Assembly (NCBI RefSeq): GCF_000026185.1
Contig: NC_010694.1
Coordinates: 3,410,001 to 3,474,000 of the forward strand
Direction of reading: 5' to 3'
Source of the DNA: Erwinia tasmaniensis Et1/99
GTDB lineage: Bacteria; Pseudomonadota; Gammaproteobacteria; Enterobacterales; Enterobacteriaceae
Length of the DNA: 64,000 bases
This document shows positions 1 to 8,750 of this stretch, one piece after another. Position 1 is the stretch's first letter, and each line of letters opens with the position of its first letter. Under the pieces are notes generated by a model. The model searched no databases. It was not told the origin of the DNA and was given only the letters and a program-made list of their open reading frames with translations. The position numbers and the translations under genes are program-made.

Positions 1-1
1 T

Positions 2-46
2 GAGGAATTACAGCGTGCACTGGTGCCGGGCACAGCTACAGGCTAA
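2..46 (+). CDS. 3' end of an unidentified gene
   Basis: An open frame enters the window and ends at a TAA at 44-46, giving the last 14 residues EELQRALVPGTATG. It is followed at once by a strong hairpin, as expected for the end of a real plus-strand gene. Too little is visible to name the product. Confidence 0.4.
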   Translation, partial: EELQRALVPGTATG

Positions 47-67
47 TTCTTTACATTGTTTGAAAAT

Positions 68-101
68 AAAAACCCCCGCATTGAATAAAGGCGGGGGGTT
101 T
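68..101. terminator. Bidirectional rho-independent terminator
   Basis: A GC-rich inverted repeat (AACCCCCGC / GCGGGGGGTT) is flanked by an A-run on the left and a T-run on the right. It therefore fits both the plus-strand gene ending at 46 and the minus-strand gene ending at 130. Confidence 0.75.
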
Positions 102-129
102 TCTCACGGCCGATTACTCTTTATCGGGA

Positions 130-909
130 TTAATAGTAGTTACCGTGACGATAATCCCAAGTGGTGAAAACATCGGACATGATTGACATGATTTTATCCA
201 CGTCCAGTCCTTTACGGATCAGCACCGGGCAAGGAGAGATGTTACGCTCACCCTTCTGCTCAGGCACCAGCCGGCCGTTTTCATCCACCATCGCCACCAT
301 CACGCCCTGCTCGTAACGGGTTTTTTCCGACTCGTTCGGCTGGATAGACTTAACATAGTCATTCGCCGCGATGATCAGATCGGCATGCTGCTCAATGCGC
401 TCGCCGATGCCTTCCACCAAGCCACGGTTGCCCTTGCCTGACGGGTTGGCCGAGCTGGCGAAGGAGAATTTGCCGTGATTTTCCCACAGCTCTTTCGCCA
501 GATTTTCTCCCGGCACGCCGAACTTGATAACAAAGCAGCTGGTCTGGCGGCGATCCATCATCAGCTCTTTCGAGCCGTCATCAGGAATGCGCGCCACGGC
601 TTCTTCTTTCCACGGCAGAATGCAGCCCAGCAGCACGTCTTTGTCCCAGTGCTGCTGATACAGCGCTTCGATTTCCGGATTCAGCTGCGCCAGCTCTTTC
701 AGCTGCTCCAGAGAACCACACAGCACCACGCCCGGCTTGTTACGGTTGCGCTGCTTGGCATCAAATTTGCGCTCCAGGCCTTTGGCATCGGAGGTCATGA
801 TGATATAGCCCACTTTCGTTGGGCAGACGATCATACCGCCGTTCGCCGAGAGGATCTCAACCGCTTCCGGCTGTAAGCCACCATTCCAGTTAACCACTTT
901 ATCGTTCAT
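130..909 (-). CDS. Sua5/YciO/YrdC/YwlC family protein
   Basis: This 259-residue protein has the YrdC-like fold signature: an N-terminal ILSANGGMIVCPTKVGY stretch, then KQRNRNKP, and SFASSANPSGKG near residue 150-160, the equivalents of the nucleotide/RNA-binding loops of YrdC and Sua5. YrdC and Sua5 make threonylcarbamoyl-AMP for the tRNA t6A modification. YciO-type paralogues are less well understood, and this protein looks like such a paralogue rather than the short housekeeping YrdC. The ATG at 907-909 is preceded by AAGGA with a 7-nt gap. It stands alone between a terminator and the next minus-strand gene. The substrate is unknown. Confidence 0.75.
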   Translation of the reverse strand: MNDKVVNWNGGLQPEAVEILSANGGMIVCPTKVGYIIMTSDAKGLERKFDAKQRNRNKPGVVLCGSLEQLKELAQLNPEIEALYQQHWDKDVLLGCILPWKEEAVARIPDDGSKELMMDRRQTSCFVIKFGVPGENLAKELWENHGKFSFASSANPSGKGNRGLVEGIGERIEQHADLIIAANDYVKSIQPNESEKTRYEQGVMVAMVDENGRLVPEQKGERNISPCPVLIRKGLDVDKIMSIMSDVFTTWDYRHGNYY

Positions 910-1042
910 CGCCCTGTCCTTCGCATTCGCTTTAATTTGTGTGGGTTATCACCCGTTGCAATCATCCTGCCACAGACAGTTTTTATCGCAACAATAAACG
1001 CGATATCCCCACTATTGTTTCCTTCAGGAAACAACCGTTGCA

Positions 1043-2113
1043 CTATGCGTCAGGTATCAGCCTCTCTGCTTTCAGCCTGTCGAACAGCGTAAAGAAAGCA
1101 TCGCGGGTGGCCTGGTAGCCGGTAAAGCCCGCCTTGCGGCTTTTGCTGATATCGGTAAACACCTCCATTGGCCGTCCGAGATCGGCGTCGGTGTGCCACC
1201 AGGAAGCCAGCTTCGAAACATCGTCCTGATGCAGGTCAAAGCGCCGGGCGATATCTCGCCACTGCTGCGGCGCGGCATCCATTCGCCCTTCCAGCGGCTG
1301 CATAGTGTCGGGGAAAGGCTGCGGCTCAATACCAAAGTAGCGGGCAATTTCGCCCCACATCCACTTCCAGCGAAATACATCGCCGTTAACCACGTTGTAG
1401 TCCTGATCCTGTGCCGAGGGCGTGGTGGCTGCCCAAATCAGCTGATCGGCCAGCAGGTGCGCATCGGTCATATCGGTCACCCCTTCCCACTGCGCCAGGG
1501 AGCCGGGGAAAATAAACGGCTGCCCGCTCTGCTTACACAGGCTGGCATACACCGCCAGCGTCTGCCCCATATTCATCGCGTTACCCACGGCAAAACCGAT
1601 TACCGTATGTGGACGATGCACGCTCCAGCTGAAACCGTACCTGTCGGCGGCGGCGAACAGTTCATCTTCCTGGGCATAATAGAAGTTTTCCACCGGCTGG
1701 CGGCCCTGCTCTTCGCGAAAAGGCGTGACCGGAACCGACCCTTTGCCATACGCATCAAAGGGGCCGAGATAGTGTTTAAGCCCGGTGATCAGCGCCACAT
1801 GACCGCCTTTTAGCCTGTTGCCAAGCGCATCCAGCACGTTGCGTACCATTGCCCCATTAACGCGGATATTCTCTTTCTCATTTTCCTGACGCGCCCAGGC
1901 GCTGAAAAACACCTTATCGACGCTTATCCCCTGTAAGGCACTTTTTACCGAAGCCTTATCGGTCAGATCGGCAGCCAGCGAGGTGACGCCCGCGGTGACC
2001 GCCGAGCGCCCGCGCGACAAACCATAAACCTGCCAGCCCTGTGCCAGCAGACGCTCGGCCAGTGCACTTCCAGTAACGCCGCTGACGCCGACAATCAAAG
2101 CCTGTTGCTGCAT
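1043..2113 (-). CDS. PRISE-like SDR family NAD(P)-dependent reductase
   Basis: This 356-residue extended short-chain dehydrogenase has an N-terminal dinucleotide-binding motif GVSGVTGSALAE (residues 9-20). It carries the two marks of the progesterone 5-beta-reductase/iridoid synthase (PRISE) group: TGLKHYLGPFDAYGKG around residue 110-125 (catalytic Lys) and NFYYAQED (catalytic Tyr). The family reduces activated C=C bonds of enones with NADPH, and bacterial members usually have no assigned substrate. AGGAG lies 8 nt before the ATG. The gene is divergent from a LysR regulator at 2210, with two palindromes in the shared 96-bp gap, so that regulator probably controls it. The family call is firm and the substrate is not known. 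Confidence 0.8.
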   Translation of the reverse strand: MQQQALIVGVSGVTGSALAERLLAQGWQVYGLSRGRSAVTAGVTSLAADLTDKASVKSALQGISVDKVFFSAWARQENEKENIRVNGAMVRNVLDALGNRLKGGHVALITGLKHYLGPFDAYGKGSVPVTPFREEQGRQPVENFYYAQEDELFAAADRYGFSWSVHRPHTVIGFAVGNAMNMGQTLAVYASLCKQSGQPFIFPGSLAQWEGVTDMTDAHLLADQLIWAATTPSAQDQDYNVVNGDVFRWKWMWGEIARYFGIEPQPFPDTMQPLEGRMDAAPQQWRDIARRFDLHQDDVSKLASWWHTDADLGRPMEVFTDISKSRKAGFTGYQATRDAFFTLFDRLKAERLIPDA

Positions 2114-2151
2114 GATGTTTCTCCTGTTCTGTTGATAACATCAGCTTAATA

Positions 2152-2197
2152 GAGAATTAAATTCTCATCTGCGGTATAAATTCACAGCATTAGTGAA
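2152..2197. promoter_or_regulatory. Two palindromes, probable LysR-type operator
   Basis: The divergent gap holds a perfect 15-nt palindrome GAGAATTAAATTCTC at 2152-2166 and a second dyad TTCAC-N7-GTGAA at 2181-2197. Paired dyads with A/T-rich centres between a LysR gene and its divergent neighbour are the usual activation and recognition sites of this family. The assignment is inferred from position and symmetry. Confidence 0.55.
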
Positions 2198-2209
2198 CTG
2201 GAGGAATAA

Positions 2210-3118
2210 ATGCCGACATCGGAAGAACGTCTTAAGGGGATTGCGCCCTTCGTCGCCAGCGTGGAGAGCGGCAGCTTTACCGCCGCCGCCGGGCGTCTGC
2301 ATCTCACCAGCTCGGCGGTCAGTAAAAGCATCGCCCGGCTGGAGGCGCGTCTTGGCTCACGCCTGTTTGAGCGCACCACGCGCAGCCTGGTGCTGACCGA
2401 TGCGGGACAGGCATTTTATGATACCTGCGCCCGCGTGCTGAGCGAACTGGCAGAGGCGGAATCGGTGCTGGCCGCACAGCGCAGCATTCCGGCTGGGCGT
2501 CTGCGCGTCGCCGTGCCGCATACCTTTGGCCGCCTGCACGTAATGCCGCTGCTCAATGACTTCTGTCGACAGCACCCGGAGATGCAGCTGAATCTGTCTT
2601 TTTCCGACCGCTTTGTTGACCTGTTTGAAGAAGGGGTGGATGTCGCGGTGCGTATCGGCGGCCGGGGCAACTATCCCCCCTCTCTTGGCGTGCGTTATCT
2701 CGGCAGCGAACGGCTGATCTTCTGCGCCGCGCCGGACTATCTGGCGCAGCACGGCACGCCGCAGACGCTGACGCAGCTGGAACGGCACCAGGCGATCGTT
2801 TACGACCGTATCGATGGCAGTACCAGCCCATGGCATGTGGTCTCACCGGATGGCCTTATTACCACGCGTACCGTGGCGCACCGCATGGCGCTGGCGGATG
2901 GAGAAGCCCAGCGCTCGGCTGTCGTGGCAGGGCTGGGGGTGGCGCAGATGGCAACCTGGCTGATAAAAGAACCGCTGGCGCGGGGTGAGCTGGTGACGCT
3001 TTTACCGCAGCGGGCGGTGCCGGGGCTGCCGCTGTACGTGGTGTGGCCACGGCGTAAACAGCTGATGCCGAAGGTGGATGCCCTGCTGAACACCCTGGCT
3101 AAGCTGAAGATTGAATAA
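2210..3118 (+). CDS. LysR family transcriptional regulator
   Basis: This 302-residue protein has an N-terminal winged helix-turn-helix (residues 5-65, with SGSFTAAAGRLHLTSSAVSKSIARLEARLG) and a periplasmic-binding-protein-like effector domain (residues 90-300). The architecture is that of the CrgA/DsdC-like LysR group often found beside oxidoreductases. GGAG lies 6 nt before the ATG at 2210. It is divergent from the PRISE-like reductase at 1043-2113, the likely target, and probably represses itself through the palindromes at 2152-2197. The effector molecule is unknown; an enone or quinone-like substrate of the reductase is one guess. Confidence 0.88.
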   Translation: MPTSEERLKGIAPFVASVESGSFTAAAGRLHLTSSAVSKSIARLEARLGSRLFERTTRSLVLTDAGQAFYDTCARVLSELAEAESVLAAQRSIPAGRLRVAVPHTFGRLHVMPLLNDFCRQHPEMQLNLSFSDRFVDLFEEGVDVAVRIGGRGNYPPSLGVRYLGSERLIFCAAPDYLAQHGTPQTLTQLERHQAIVYDRIDGSTSPWHVVSPDGLITTRTVAHRMALADGEAQRSAVVAGLGVAQMATWLIKEPLARGELVTLLPQRAVPGLPLYVVWPRRKQLMPKVDALLNTLAKLKIE

Positions 3119-3164
3119 CCGCAGCCGGGTCAATAGGTTCATCACGCGGGTATAAGGTAATGTC

Positions 3165-3203
3165 ACTGCCCCTGTAGCCCACACAAGTCAGTAGGGGCAT
3201 TTT
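3165..3203 (+). terminator. Rho-independent terminator after the LysR gene
   Basis: A TGCCCCT / AGGGGCA stem (3167-3173 with 3193-3199) encloses a 19-nt loop and is followed by TTTTCC. Confidence 0.6.
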
Positions 3204-3232
3204 CCTTACCGTCATTACACGGAGCCGCTGGC

Positions 3233-3697
3233 TTATCTGCGCTCAACGTTGATGATTTCACCCTGCTGCGTTATGCGATATATCCCATCGTGGACGGTGA
3301 AACGGGTGCCCCTGTTTTTACTGCTGCTGACGGAAAAAACGGCGTCCTTGTCAATGCAATTCACGGTTGTTTTCATATCATCAAAACACAGCCTGTCATA
3401 CTTGCCTTGCTCCTTATAGCCATCGCCAAAAAGCCAAAAGGTGATAGTGAAGAACCCATCTGAAGCTTGCTCTGGAGTTTTGTATTTATCTTTTAAAATC
3501 TCTTTATTTTCTTCCCACCAGCTAATTTTCCCTTTGTCGGTAGAAGGAAAGTTTTTGACTAAAATATCACTGTAGTTATTTCGCTGATGAACAGCGATAA
3601 TTTCTACCTGCCGCTGCGACAGCCAGACAAAATAGCCAACCAGGGCACATCCCAGCAGTAAGAGTGCGACAAATATTTTTTTGCTCTTAGCCTGCAT
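3233..3697 (-). CDS. DUF943 family membrane-anchored protein
   Basis: This 154-residue protein has a short basic N-terminus (MQAKSKK), one hydrophobic segment at about residues 8-26, and a C-terminal domain with WWEENKEILKDKYKTP and TFWLFGDGYKEQG motifs. I recognise these as DUF943, an enterobacterial family of unknown function often found in small multi-copy clusters. The segment predicts an inner-membrane anchor with a periplasmic domain. The ATG at 3697 is chosen over an upstream start because GGAGG lies 5 nt before it. It overlaps the end of the DUF3289 gene by 11 nt, so the two are translated together. A cognate immunity role for the upstream protein is plausible but unproven. Confidence 0.7.
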   Translation of the reverse strand: MQAKSKKIFVALLLLGCALVGYFVWLSQRQVEIIAVHQRNNYSDILVKNFPSTDKGKISWWEENKEILKDKYKTPEQASDGFFTITFWLFGDGYKEQGKYDRLCFDDMKTTVNCIDKDAVFSVSSSKNRGTRFTVHDGIYRITQQGEIINVERR

Positions 3698-4532
3698 AGC
3701 GGCCTCCGCTAATCTCAACGACTGCTTCCATATTGGTCATAAAGGGTTTGAAACCAAACTGATTGTATCGCTGGAGAACAAACCAGATACGGAAAAAACG
3801 AAACTGGTTGTATGTAAAGGTTGAAATATCGTCACTGTCCAGGCCGAAGTGATCCTGTATCTTGTAATGAACCACTGCACGATAGCGATCGTGATCAATA
3901 TGCAGCGATTTAATGGTGATGTGCGTGGCCCAGGTATCATGAACAGCGATCCCCATACCGTTAAATTTATCCTGAAATCTGTCGAATTTTGGCAGCCTGC
4001 CACGAGTCATCGCGTCTTTTAATCTATCCTTGTTTTGCAGCGGAAAAGACATATTTTCCCAGTCAATGTTGTCGGTAAAAGCGTTTTCCAGCCGCAGACG
4101 CGTACTGTTATCCGGCGATCTGTCATGCAGTATCTGCTCTCTCAACGCCCTGTCCAGCGCTATATCCCGGAAAGGGGTACCGTTGCCGCTCTGCATATGG
4201 CCGATCATTTTCTCAATCAAATACTTGTACGGGCTATACAAAGCAAAAGTCTGAGAGAGGTGCCGCAACTCATCAAACAGGATGCTGGCGCACTGCTGCC
4301 GGGTGATTTTCTCTCCCTCGCCACGGGAACCATAAAACATTGAATGTGGTTGGTTAAACGGGGTAATTTTCGTCAAAGTATAAGGGTTGGCTCTGGTGGA
4401 GATATCCATCAAATGATAATGCGTTTTTAATTGTGCTTCCGTCAGATCTCCGCAGCGCATATCGCTGGCGCTGTAGTCGTCCATCCTTTTTTGGGTTTTG
4501 AATATCGTGCAGGGAAACGGCAATATATCCAT
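3687..4532 (-). CDS. DUF3289 family protein
   Basis: The protein has 281 residues and no signal peptide or membrane segment. The N-terminal PCTIFKTQKRMDDYSASDMRCGDLTEAQL and the C-terminal HDTWATHITIKSL and RYNQFGFKPFMTNMEAVVEISG are the features I associate with DUF3289 (YPO3983-like) proteins, found in enterobacteria and often encoded near type VI secretion parts or beside DUF943 genes. AAGGAG lies 9 nt before the ATG. The 11-nt overlap with the downstream DUF943 gene suggests a two-gene unit. No secretion genes lie within this window. The function is unknown; an effector of contact-dependent competition is one possibility. Confidence 0.7.
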   Translation of the reverse strand: MDILPFPCTIFKTQKRMDDYSASDMRCGDLTEAQLKTHYHLMDISTRANPYTLTKITPFNQPHSMFYGSRGEGEKITRQQCASILFDELRHLSQTFALYSPYKYLIEKMIGHMQSGNGTPFRDIALDRALREQILHDRSPDNSTRLRLENAFTDNIDWENMSFPLQNKDRLKDAMTRGRLPKFDRFQDKFNGMGIAVHDTWATHITIKSLHIDHDRYRAVVHYKIQDHFGLDSDDISTFTYNQFRFFRIWFVLQRYNQFGFKPFMTNMEAVVEISGGRYAG

Positions 4533-4783
4533 CGTAATACGCTCCTTGTGTTCACGTTTATTATCGCCTTTAGCGGGAAATAATACGCGGTGACTGCCGA
4601 GATTGTATACGCCTCATCTCCCCGGACGTTTTTTTTCAGATTCGCGGCAAAGAATGGATTTAACCGCCGGGCCGCCGGCGCGGCTGCAACCGCTATTGAG
4701 CAGAGTTTGCCCTCTGCCCAACGATCAAAAAAAGGGCGACCTTTAACGGTCGCCCCTGCAACATTTAAAGCCGTGCTTTCGCC

Positions 4784-6100
4784 TTACGGCGTTAATTTCT
4801 CAACATCCACATTGCCCTGGTGATTAACCACCGCTTCGTCTTTACGTACTTTTGCCACATCGCTGGCAGAGACCGTGGAGGCCGCGCTGTTACCCCAGCT
4901 GGTGCGGATAAAGTTCACCACGTCTGCGACCTGCTGGTCGTTCAGTCGCCAACCAAAGGCCGGCATGGTGATGGTCGTTGGCGCACCCTTCATACCCGGC
5001 AGCTGAGCGCCGCTTAATACAATATGAATGAGTGACGTTGGATCGGATGCCAGTACCACTGAATTGCCGCGCAGCTCCGGGAAGAAGCGTTTATAGCCGC
5101 TGCCGTCGGTCTTATGACAGGCTGCACAGCTGTCGACATACACCGATGCGCCCGTTTTACTGTCATCGCCTTTCCACAGCGCTTTTGCCACCGTATCATC
5201 CGGCGTGAACCCCACCTGATTCGGGTCTTTCGCCCCGAGTGACTTCAGGTAGCGGGCAATAGCGGTGGCATCTTCCGGCGTCAGGTGTTGCAGACTGTGC
5301 TGTACCACATCAGTCATCCCGCCAAACACGGCGGTATGATCGTTACGCCCCGTGCGCAGGAACTGTACCAGCTGGTCTTCGCTCCAGCGGCCAAGCCCGT
5401 CGCCGCTGTCACCACGCAGATTACTGGCGGTCCAGCCGTCAATCGGCGCGCTGCTGCCTGACAGGTAATCGCTGCCTTCACCGTCATTCAGCGCTTTTTC
5501 CTGCATGGTGATACTGCGCGGCGTATGGCAAGCCCCGCAGTGCCCCAGGCCTTCTACCAAATATTGACCGCGTGCCAGTACGGCATCCTGGCCTTTTATC
5601 GGCTGGAAGGCTTTTACATCCGGTGCAAAAATGCCGCGCCAGATAGCCAGCGGCCAGCGCATGGATAGCGGCCAGGGGATATCGCTTTCTTGGTTAGCCT
5701 GCGCCACCGGCTGCACGCCGTGCATAAAGTAGGCGTACAGCGCCTGCATATCCTCGTCGCTCACCACCGCGTAAGAGGGGTACGGCATGGCCGGGTAGAG
5801 CGTATCACCATTCTTCGCCACGCCGTGACGCACCGCTTTCTGGAAGTCGTCGTAGCTGTAGTCGCCGATGCCGTTTTGCTTATCTGGCGTAATGTTGGTG
5901 GAGTAAATGGTGCCGATTGGCGTCACCATGGGTAACCCGCCGGCGAACTCGGCCCCTCCGGCTTTGGTATGGCAGGCCACGCAGTCTCCGGCGCGCGCCA
6001 GATATTCACCGCGTTTGATCTGCTCTACTGCGGCATCGTCTGCGGCAGCGTTGAACGCCATCATGCCCAGCAACAGGGCAGAGAGTGTGATCTTTTTCAT
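4784..6100 (-). CDS. Gluconate 2-dehydrogenase-type cytochrome c subunit (three haems)
   Basis: This 438-residue protein has a cleavable signal peptide (about residues 1-20, ending AAA) and three CxxCH haem-binding motifs: C40-VA-C43-H, C188-GA-C191-H and C325-AA-C328-H. It is the electron-transfer subunit of the three-subunit flavoprotein dehydrogenases (gluconate, 2-ketogluconate, sorbitol and related), passing electrons from FAD to ubiquinone at the periplasmic face of the inner membrane. It is the last gene of a three-gene operon, 10 nt after the flavoprotein gene. The length and haem spacing match gluconate dehydrogenase cytochromes. The substrate is inferred from the upstream GntR-like site rather than from this subunit. 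Confidence 0.88.
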   Translation of the reverse strand: MKKITLSALLLGMMAFNAAADDAAVEQIKRGEYLARAGDCVACHTKAGGAEFAGGLPMVTPIGTIYSTNITPDKQNGIGDYSYDDFQKAVRHGVAKNGDTLYPAMPYPSYAVVSDEDMQALYAYFMHGVQPVAQANQESDIPWPLSMRWPLAIWRGIFAPDVKAFQPIKGQDAVLARGQYLVEGLGHCGACHTPRSITMQEKALNDGEGSDYLSGSSAPIDGWTASNLRGDSGDGLGRWSEDQLVQFLRTGRNDHTAVFGGMTDVVQHSLQHLTPEDATAIARYLKSLGAKDPNQVGFTPDDTVAKALWKGDDSKTGASVYVDSCAACHKTDGSGYKRFFPELRGNSVVLASDPTSLIHIVLSGAQLPGMKGAPTTITMPAFGWRLNDQQVADVVNFIRTSWGNSAASTVSASDVAKVRKDEAVVNHQGNVDVEKLTP

Positions 6101-6110
6101 CTGCTGATCC

Positions 6111-7895
6111 TTATGCCTGCACCAGTGGGCCGGGGTTTTTCAGATACTGTTCACGGATTGCCTTCGCTGACCAGTAGGTCAGCGCAGCGACCATGCCGGT
6201 CGGGTTGTACCCCAGTCCCTGCGGGAAGGCAGAAGCGCCGGGCACAAACACGTTCGAAACATCCCAGCTTTGTAAATAGCGGTTGATGGCGCTGGTTTTC
6301 GGGTCTTCACCCATGATCGCGCCGCCGTTCATATGCGTGGTTTGATAGACGGTGGTATCAAAGTGTGTGCCCGGCATTTTCGGTGAACCGCTAATCAGCT
6401 TGGGGTTCATCGCTTCGGCGATTTTGTGCATGCGATCGTGCATAAACTGCGACATTTTGATGTCGTTATCCTGCCAGTCGAAGGTCATGCGCAACAGCGG
6501 CTGCCCGTGGATATCCTTGTAGTTAGGATCGAGGTCCAGGTAGTTATTGCGGTACGATTGGTGCGCGCCGTGGGCATCCATCGACACATGGTGCGTGTAG
6601 TGATCCGCCACTGCCGCTTTCCATTTACTGCCCCAGTTAGGCGTTCCCGGCGGGGTCGGCAGGCCGGAGATCGGTTTCACGCCGGCCTGATTCACCCACA
6701 TCGGCGAGCCGCCAACGAAACCATATTTGGCATGGTCGAAGTTATCGGCGTTAAAATCGTCCACGCCCACCCCGGCCCCGCCTGCGCCAATAAAGTTATT
6801 GGTGAAGACGTCCTTATCGAAAAATGCCTTGATGGTGGAGATATTCTGGTAGGCGAAGTTACGCCCTACGGTGCCTTCATTCGTCACCGGATCGTAAGGT
6901 TTGCCGATGCCGGACAGCAGCATCAGGTGCACATTGTGGAACTGGAAAGCAGAGAGGATCACCAGATCCGCCGGCTGTTCGTTTTCACGTCCCAGCGCGT
7001 CAACATAGGTCACGCCGGTGGCGCGTTTCTTATCATTGGTGAGATTAACGCGCAGCACGTAAGCATCATTGCGCAGTTCAAACTTCGGCTCCTGGCGCAA
7101 TGCTGGCAGAACATTGACGTTCGGCGACGCCTTGGAATACATGTAGCAGGCATAGCCGCTGCAGTAGCCGCAGAAGTTACACGGCCCCATCTGCGCGCCG
7201 TAGGTATTGGTATACGGGCCGGAGGTATTGGCAGAGGGCAAATCGTAAGGATGATAGCCAATACTTTCTGCTGCCTGGGCAAACAGCTGCGCCGAATAGG
7301 TGCGTTTCTGTGCCGGGAGCGGGAAGTCGCTGGAACGATCGGCGGCAAACGGATTGCCTTTACCGCCCTGGCCGACCACTTTGCCCTTAATGCTCCACGC
7401 CGACCCGGAAGTGCCGAACACTCTCTCCGCCTGGTCGAAGAACGGTTCCAGCTCGGCGTAGCTGACGCCGAAATCCTGAATAGTCATGCCCTGCGGAATA
7501 AAGTTTTTTCCGTAGCGCTCCTCATAGTGGCTGCGCATACGCAGCTCGATAGGATCGACACGGAAATGAACGCCGGACCAGTGCAGACCCGCGCCGCCGG
7601 TGCCGGTGCCGGGCAGAAACGCCGCCAGCTGGCGATACGGTTGCGCAGTCTGCGCCGCGTTATGACGGATGGTGACGGTGCTTTTCGACAGATCCTGGAA
7701 AAGCTTTTTGCGCACGTTATAGGTCAGTTCATCGATGACCTGCGGATAAGCGCCGTCAGGATAAGTATCACGATGCGGACCGCGTTCCAGCGCCACCACG
7801 TTCAGACCCGCCTCGGTCAGCTCTTTCGCCATAATCGCACCGGCCCAGCCGAACCCCACAATCACCGCATCTACTTTTTTTTGTACGTTTGCCAT
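6111..7895 (-). CDS. GMC-type FAD dehydrogenase subunit (gluconate 2-dehydrogenase-like)
   Basis: This 594-residue GMC oxidoreductase has the FAD-binding motif GFGWAG near residue 15 with the following VALERG strand. A cysteine-rich stretch CNFCGYCSGYACYMYS near residue 240-255 is typical of the gluconate/sorbitol dehydrogenase flavoproteins. The C-terminal active-site region has THMNGGAIMG and GLGYNPTGMVAALTYW, supplying the catalytic His and Asn of the GMC family. It oxidises a sugar acid or polyol in the periplasm. It lacks its own signal and is probably exported by riding on the Tat signal of the subunit encoded just upstream (2-nt gap). The exact substrate (gluconate, 2-ketogluconate or sorbitol) cannot be fixed from sequence alone. 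Confidence 0.88.
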   Translation of the reverse strand: MANVQKKVDAVIVGFGWAGAIMAKELTEAGLNVVALERGPHRDTYPDGAYPQVIDELTYNVRKKLFQDLSKSTVTIRHNAAQTAQPYRQLAAFLPGTGTGGAGLHWSGVHFRVDPIELRMRSHYEERYGKNFIPQGMTIQDFGVSYAELEPFFDQAERVFGTSGSAWSIKGKVVGQGGKGNPFAADRSSDFPLPAQKRTYSAQLFAQAAESIGYHPYDLPSANTSGPYTNTYGAQMGPCNFCGYCSGYACYMYSKASPNVNVLPALRQEPKFELRNDAYVLRVNLTNDKKRATGVTYVDALGRENEQPADLVILSAFQFHNVHLMLLSGIGKPYDPVTNEGTVGRNFAYQNISTIKAFFDKDVFTNNFIGAGGAGVGVDDFNADNFDHAKYGFVGGSPMWVNQAGVKPISGLPTPPGTPNWGSKWKAAVADHYTHHVSMDAHGAHQSYRNNYLDLDPNYKDIHGQPLLRMTFDWQDNDIKMSQFMHDRMHKIAEAMNPKLISGSPKMPGTHFDTTVYQTTHMNGGAIMGEDPKTSAINRYLQSWDVSNVFVPGASAFPQGLGYNPTGMVAALTYWSAKAIREQYLKNPGPLVQA

Positions 7896-7897
7896 GC

Positions 7898-8635
7898 TTA
7901 ATCCCTTTCCCCGCGAATTGATACCGGCGGCAGCGTGTAGCGCTCTCCGCGTTCTACCCAGTCCATAAAATCAGCGCGTGCGCCGGGGAAGTTGATTAGC
8001 TTCCAGCCGACCAGCCCCTGGTTACCACCATGTATGGGGTCGCTGAAAAAGCCTTCACGGGTATTCTGCAACAGGAGGGAAAAAAAGGTTTTAGCCGGTA
8101 GCTGGTGCAGTTCTGTGCTGCCCGCTTCCAGCCCCTGCAACAGCACGTCCTGCTGTTCGCCGTTAAGCTGGGCAAACACCTTGCCATGCTGCTGTTTTGC
8201 CAGCGCATCGGCGTCTGCCAGGCCAAGTCTGTAGATATCACGCGGTGTTAACGGCAGCTGATAGCCCAGCGCCTTATCGGCATCCGGGTGAAAAGGCCCC
8301 TGCATATACCAGTTCGCGCCGGTGGCGTAGGGTGTGTTCATCTGGCGGTCGATATACTCCGGCACGCCCGCTTCCAGTGCGCCGGGCCCACGCTCGTCGA
8401 AGGGAATAAGCCGCGCTACGGCTGCCTGAATAAAGGCGAATTCTTCCGGGGTAAACCAGGTCGGCTGATATTCACGCGCGGTTTCTGGGCCTGTTGCCGC
8501 GGCTTCTTTCGCCACGGCAGGTGCCGCCGCAGCCAGACCTCCCAGTCCTGCTGAACCTATCGCCATTGCAGGTGCAAGGGTGATGGTTTTCAGCAGGAAG
8601 TCCCTGCGGGTACTTCCAGTTTTTTGCTCTGACAT
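7898..8635 (-). CDS. Gluconate 2-dehydrogenase subunit 3 (Tat-exported small subunit)
   Basis: This 245-residue protein starts with a twin-arginine signal: S/T-RRDFLLK at residues 9-16, then an Ala/Gly-rich hydrophobic stretch. The body matches the gluconate_2-dh3 family ([43 protein letters not shown] and later [13 protein letters not shown]; cited here as separate motifs). This subunit is needed for export and assembly of the flavoprotein and cytochrome partners that follow. It is the promoter-proximal gene of the operon. A perfect GntR-like palindrome lies about 115 nt upstream, consistent with induction by gluconate. Confidence 0.88.
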   Translation of the reverse strand: MSEQKTGSTRRDFLLKTITLAPAMAIGSAGLGGLAAAAPAVAKEAAATGPETAREYQPTWFTPEEFAFIQAAVARLIPFDERGPGALEAGVPEYIDRQMNTPYATGANWYMQGPFHPDADKALGYQLPLTPRDIYRLGLADADALAKQQHGKVFAQLNGEQQDVLLQGLEAGSTELHQLPAKTFFSLLLQNTREGFFSDPIHGGNQGLVGWKLINFPGARADFMDWVERGERYTLPPVSIRGERD

Positions 8636-8714
8636 GACATTGCCTTCTCACACCAGCAGCGTAGCGCTGGCTAAAATGGGGGCGGATTATTTTAGTAATA
8701 TAAAGTGTAGGGGA

Positions 8715-8744
8715 AATATAGTCACTGCCTGAAATATTTACCAA
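8715..8744 (-). promoter_or_regulatory. Possible sigma-70 promoter of the dehydrogenase operon
   Basis: On the minus strand TTGGTA (8739-8744) and TATATT (8715-8720) are 18 bp apart. The start point would lie about 70 nt before the first ATG. This is a match by eye only, supported by the operator just upstream. Confidence 0.35.
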
Positions 8745-8750
8745 AATCAC

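Noticed and set aside
6426..7901. Long plus-strand ORF (491 codons) opposite the flavoprotein subunit gene
   Set aside because: It is the exact antisense of a well-conserved GMC gene, has His/Arg-rich shadow composition and no ribosome site.
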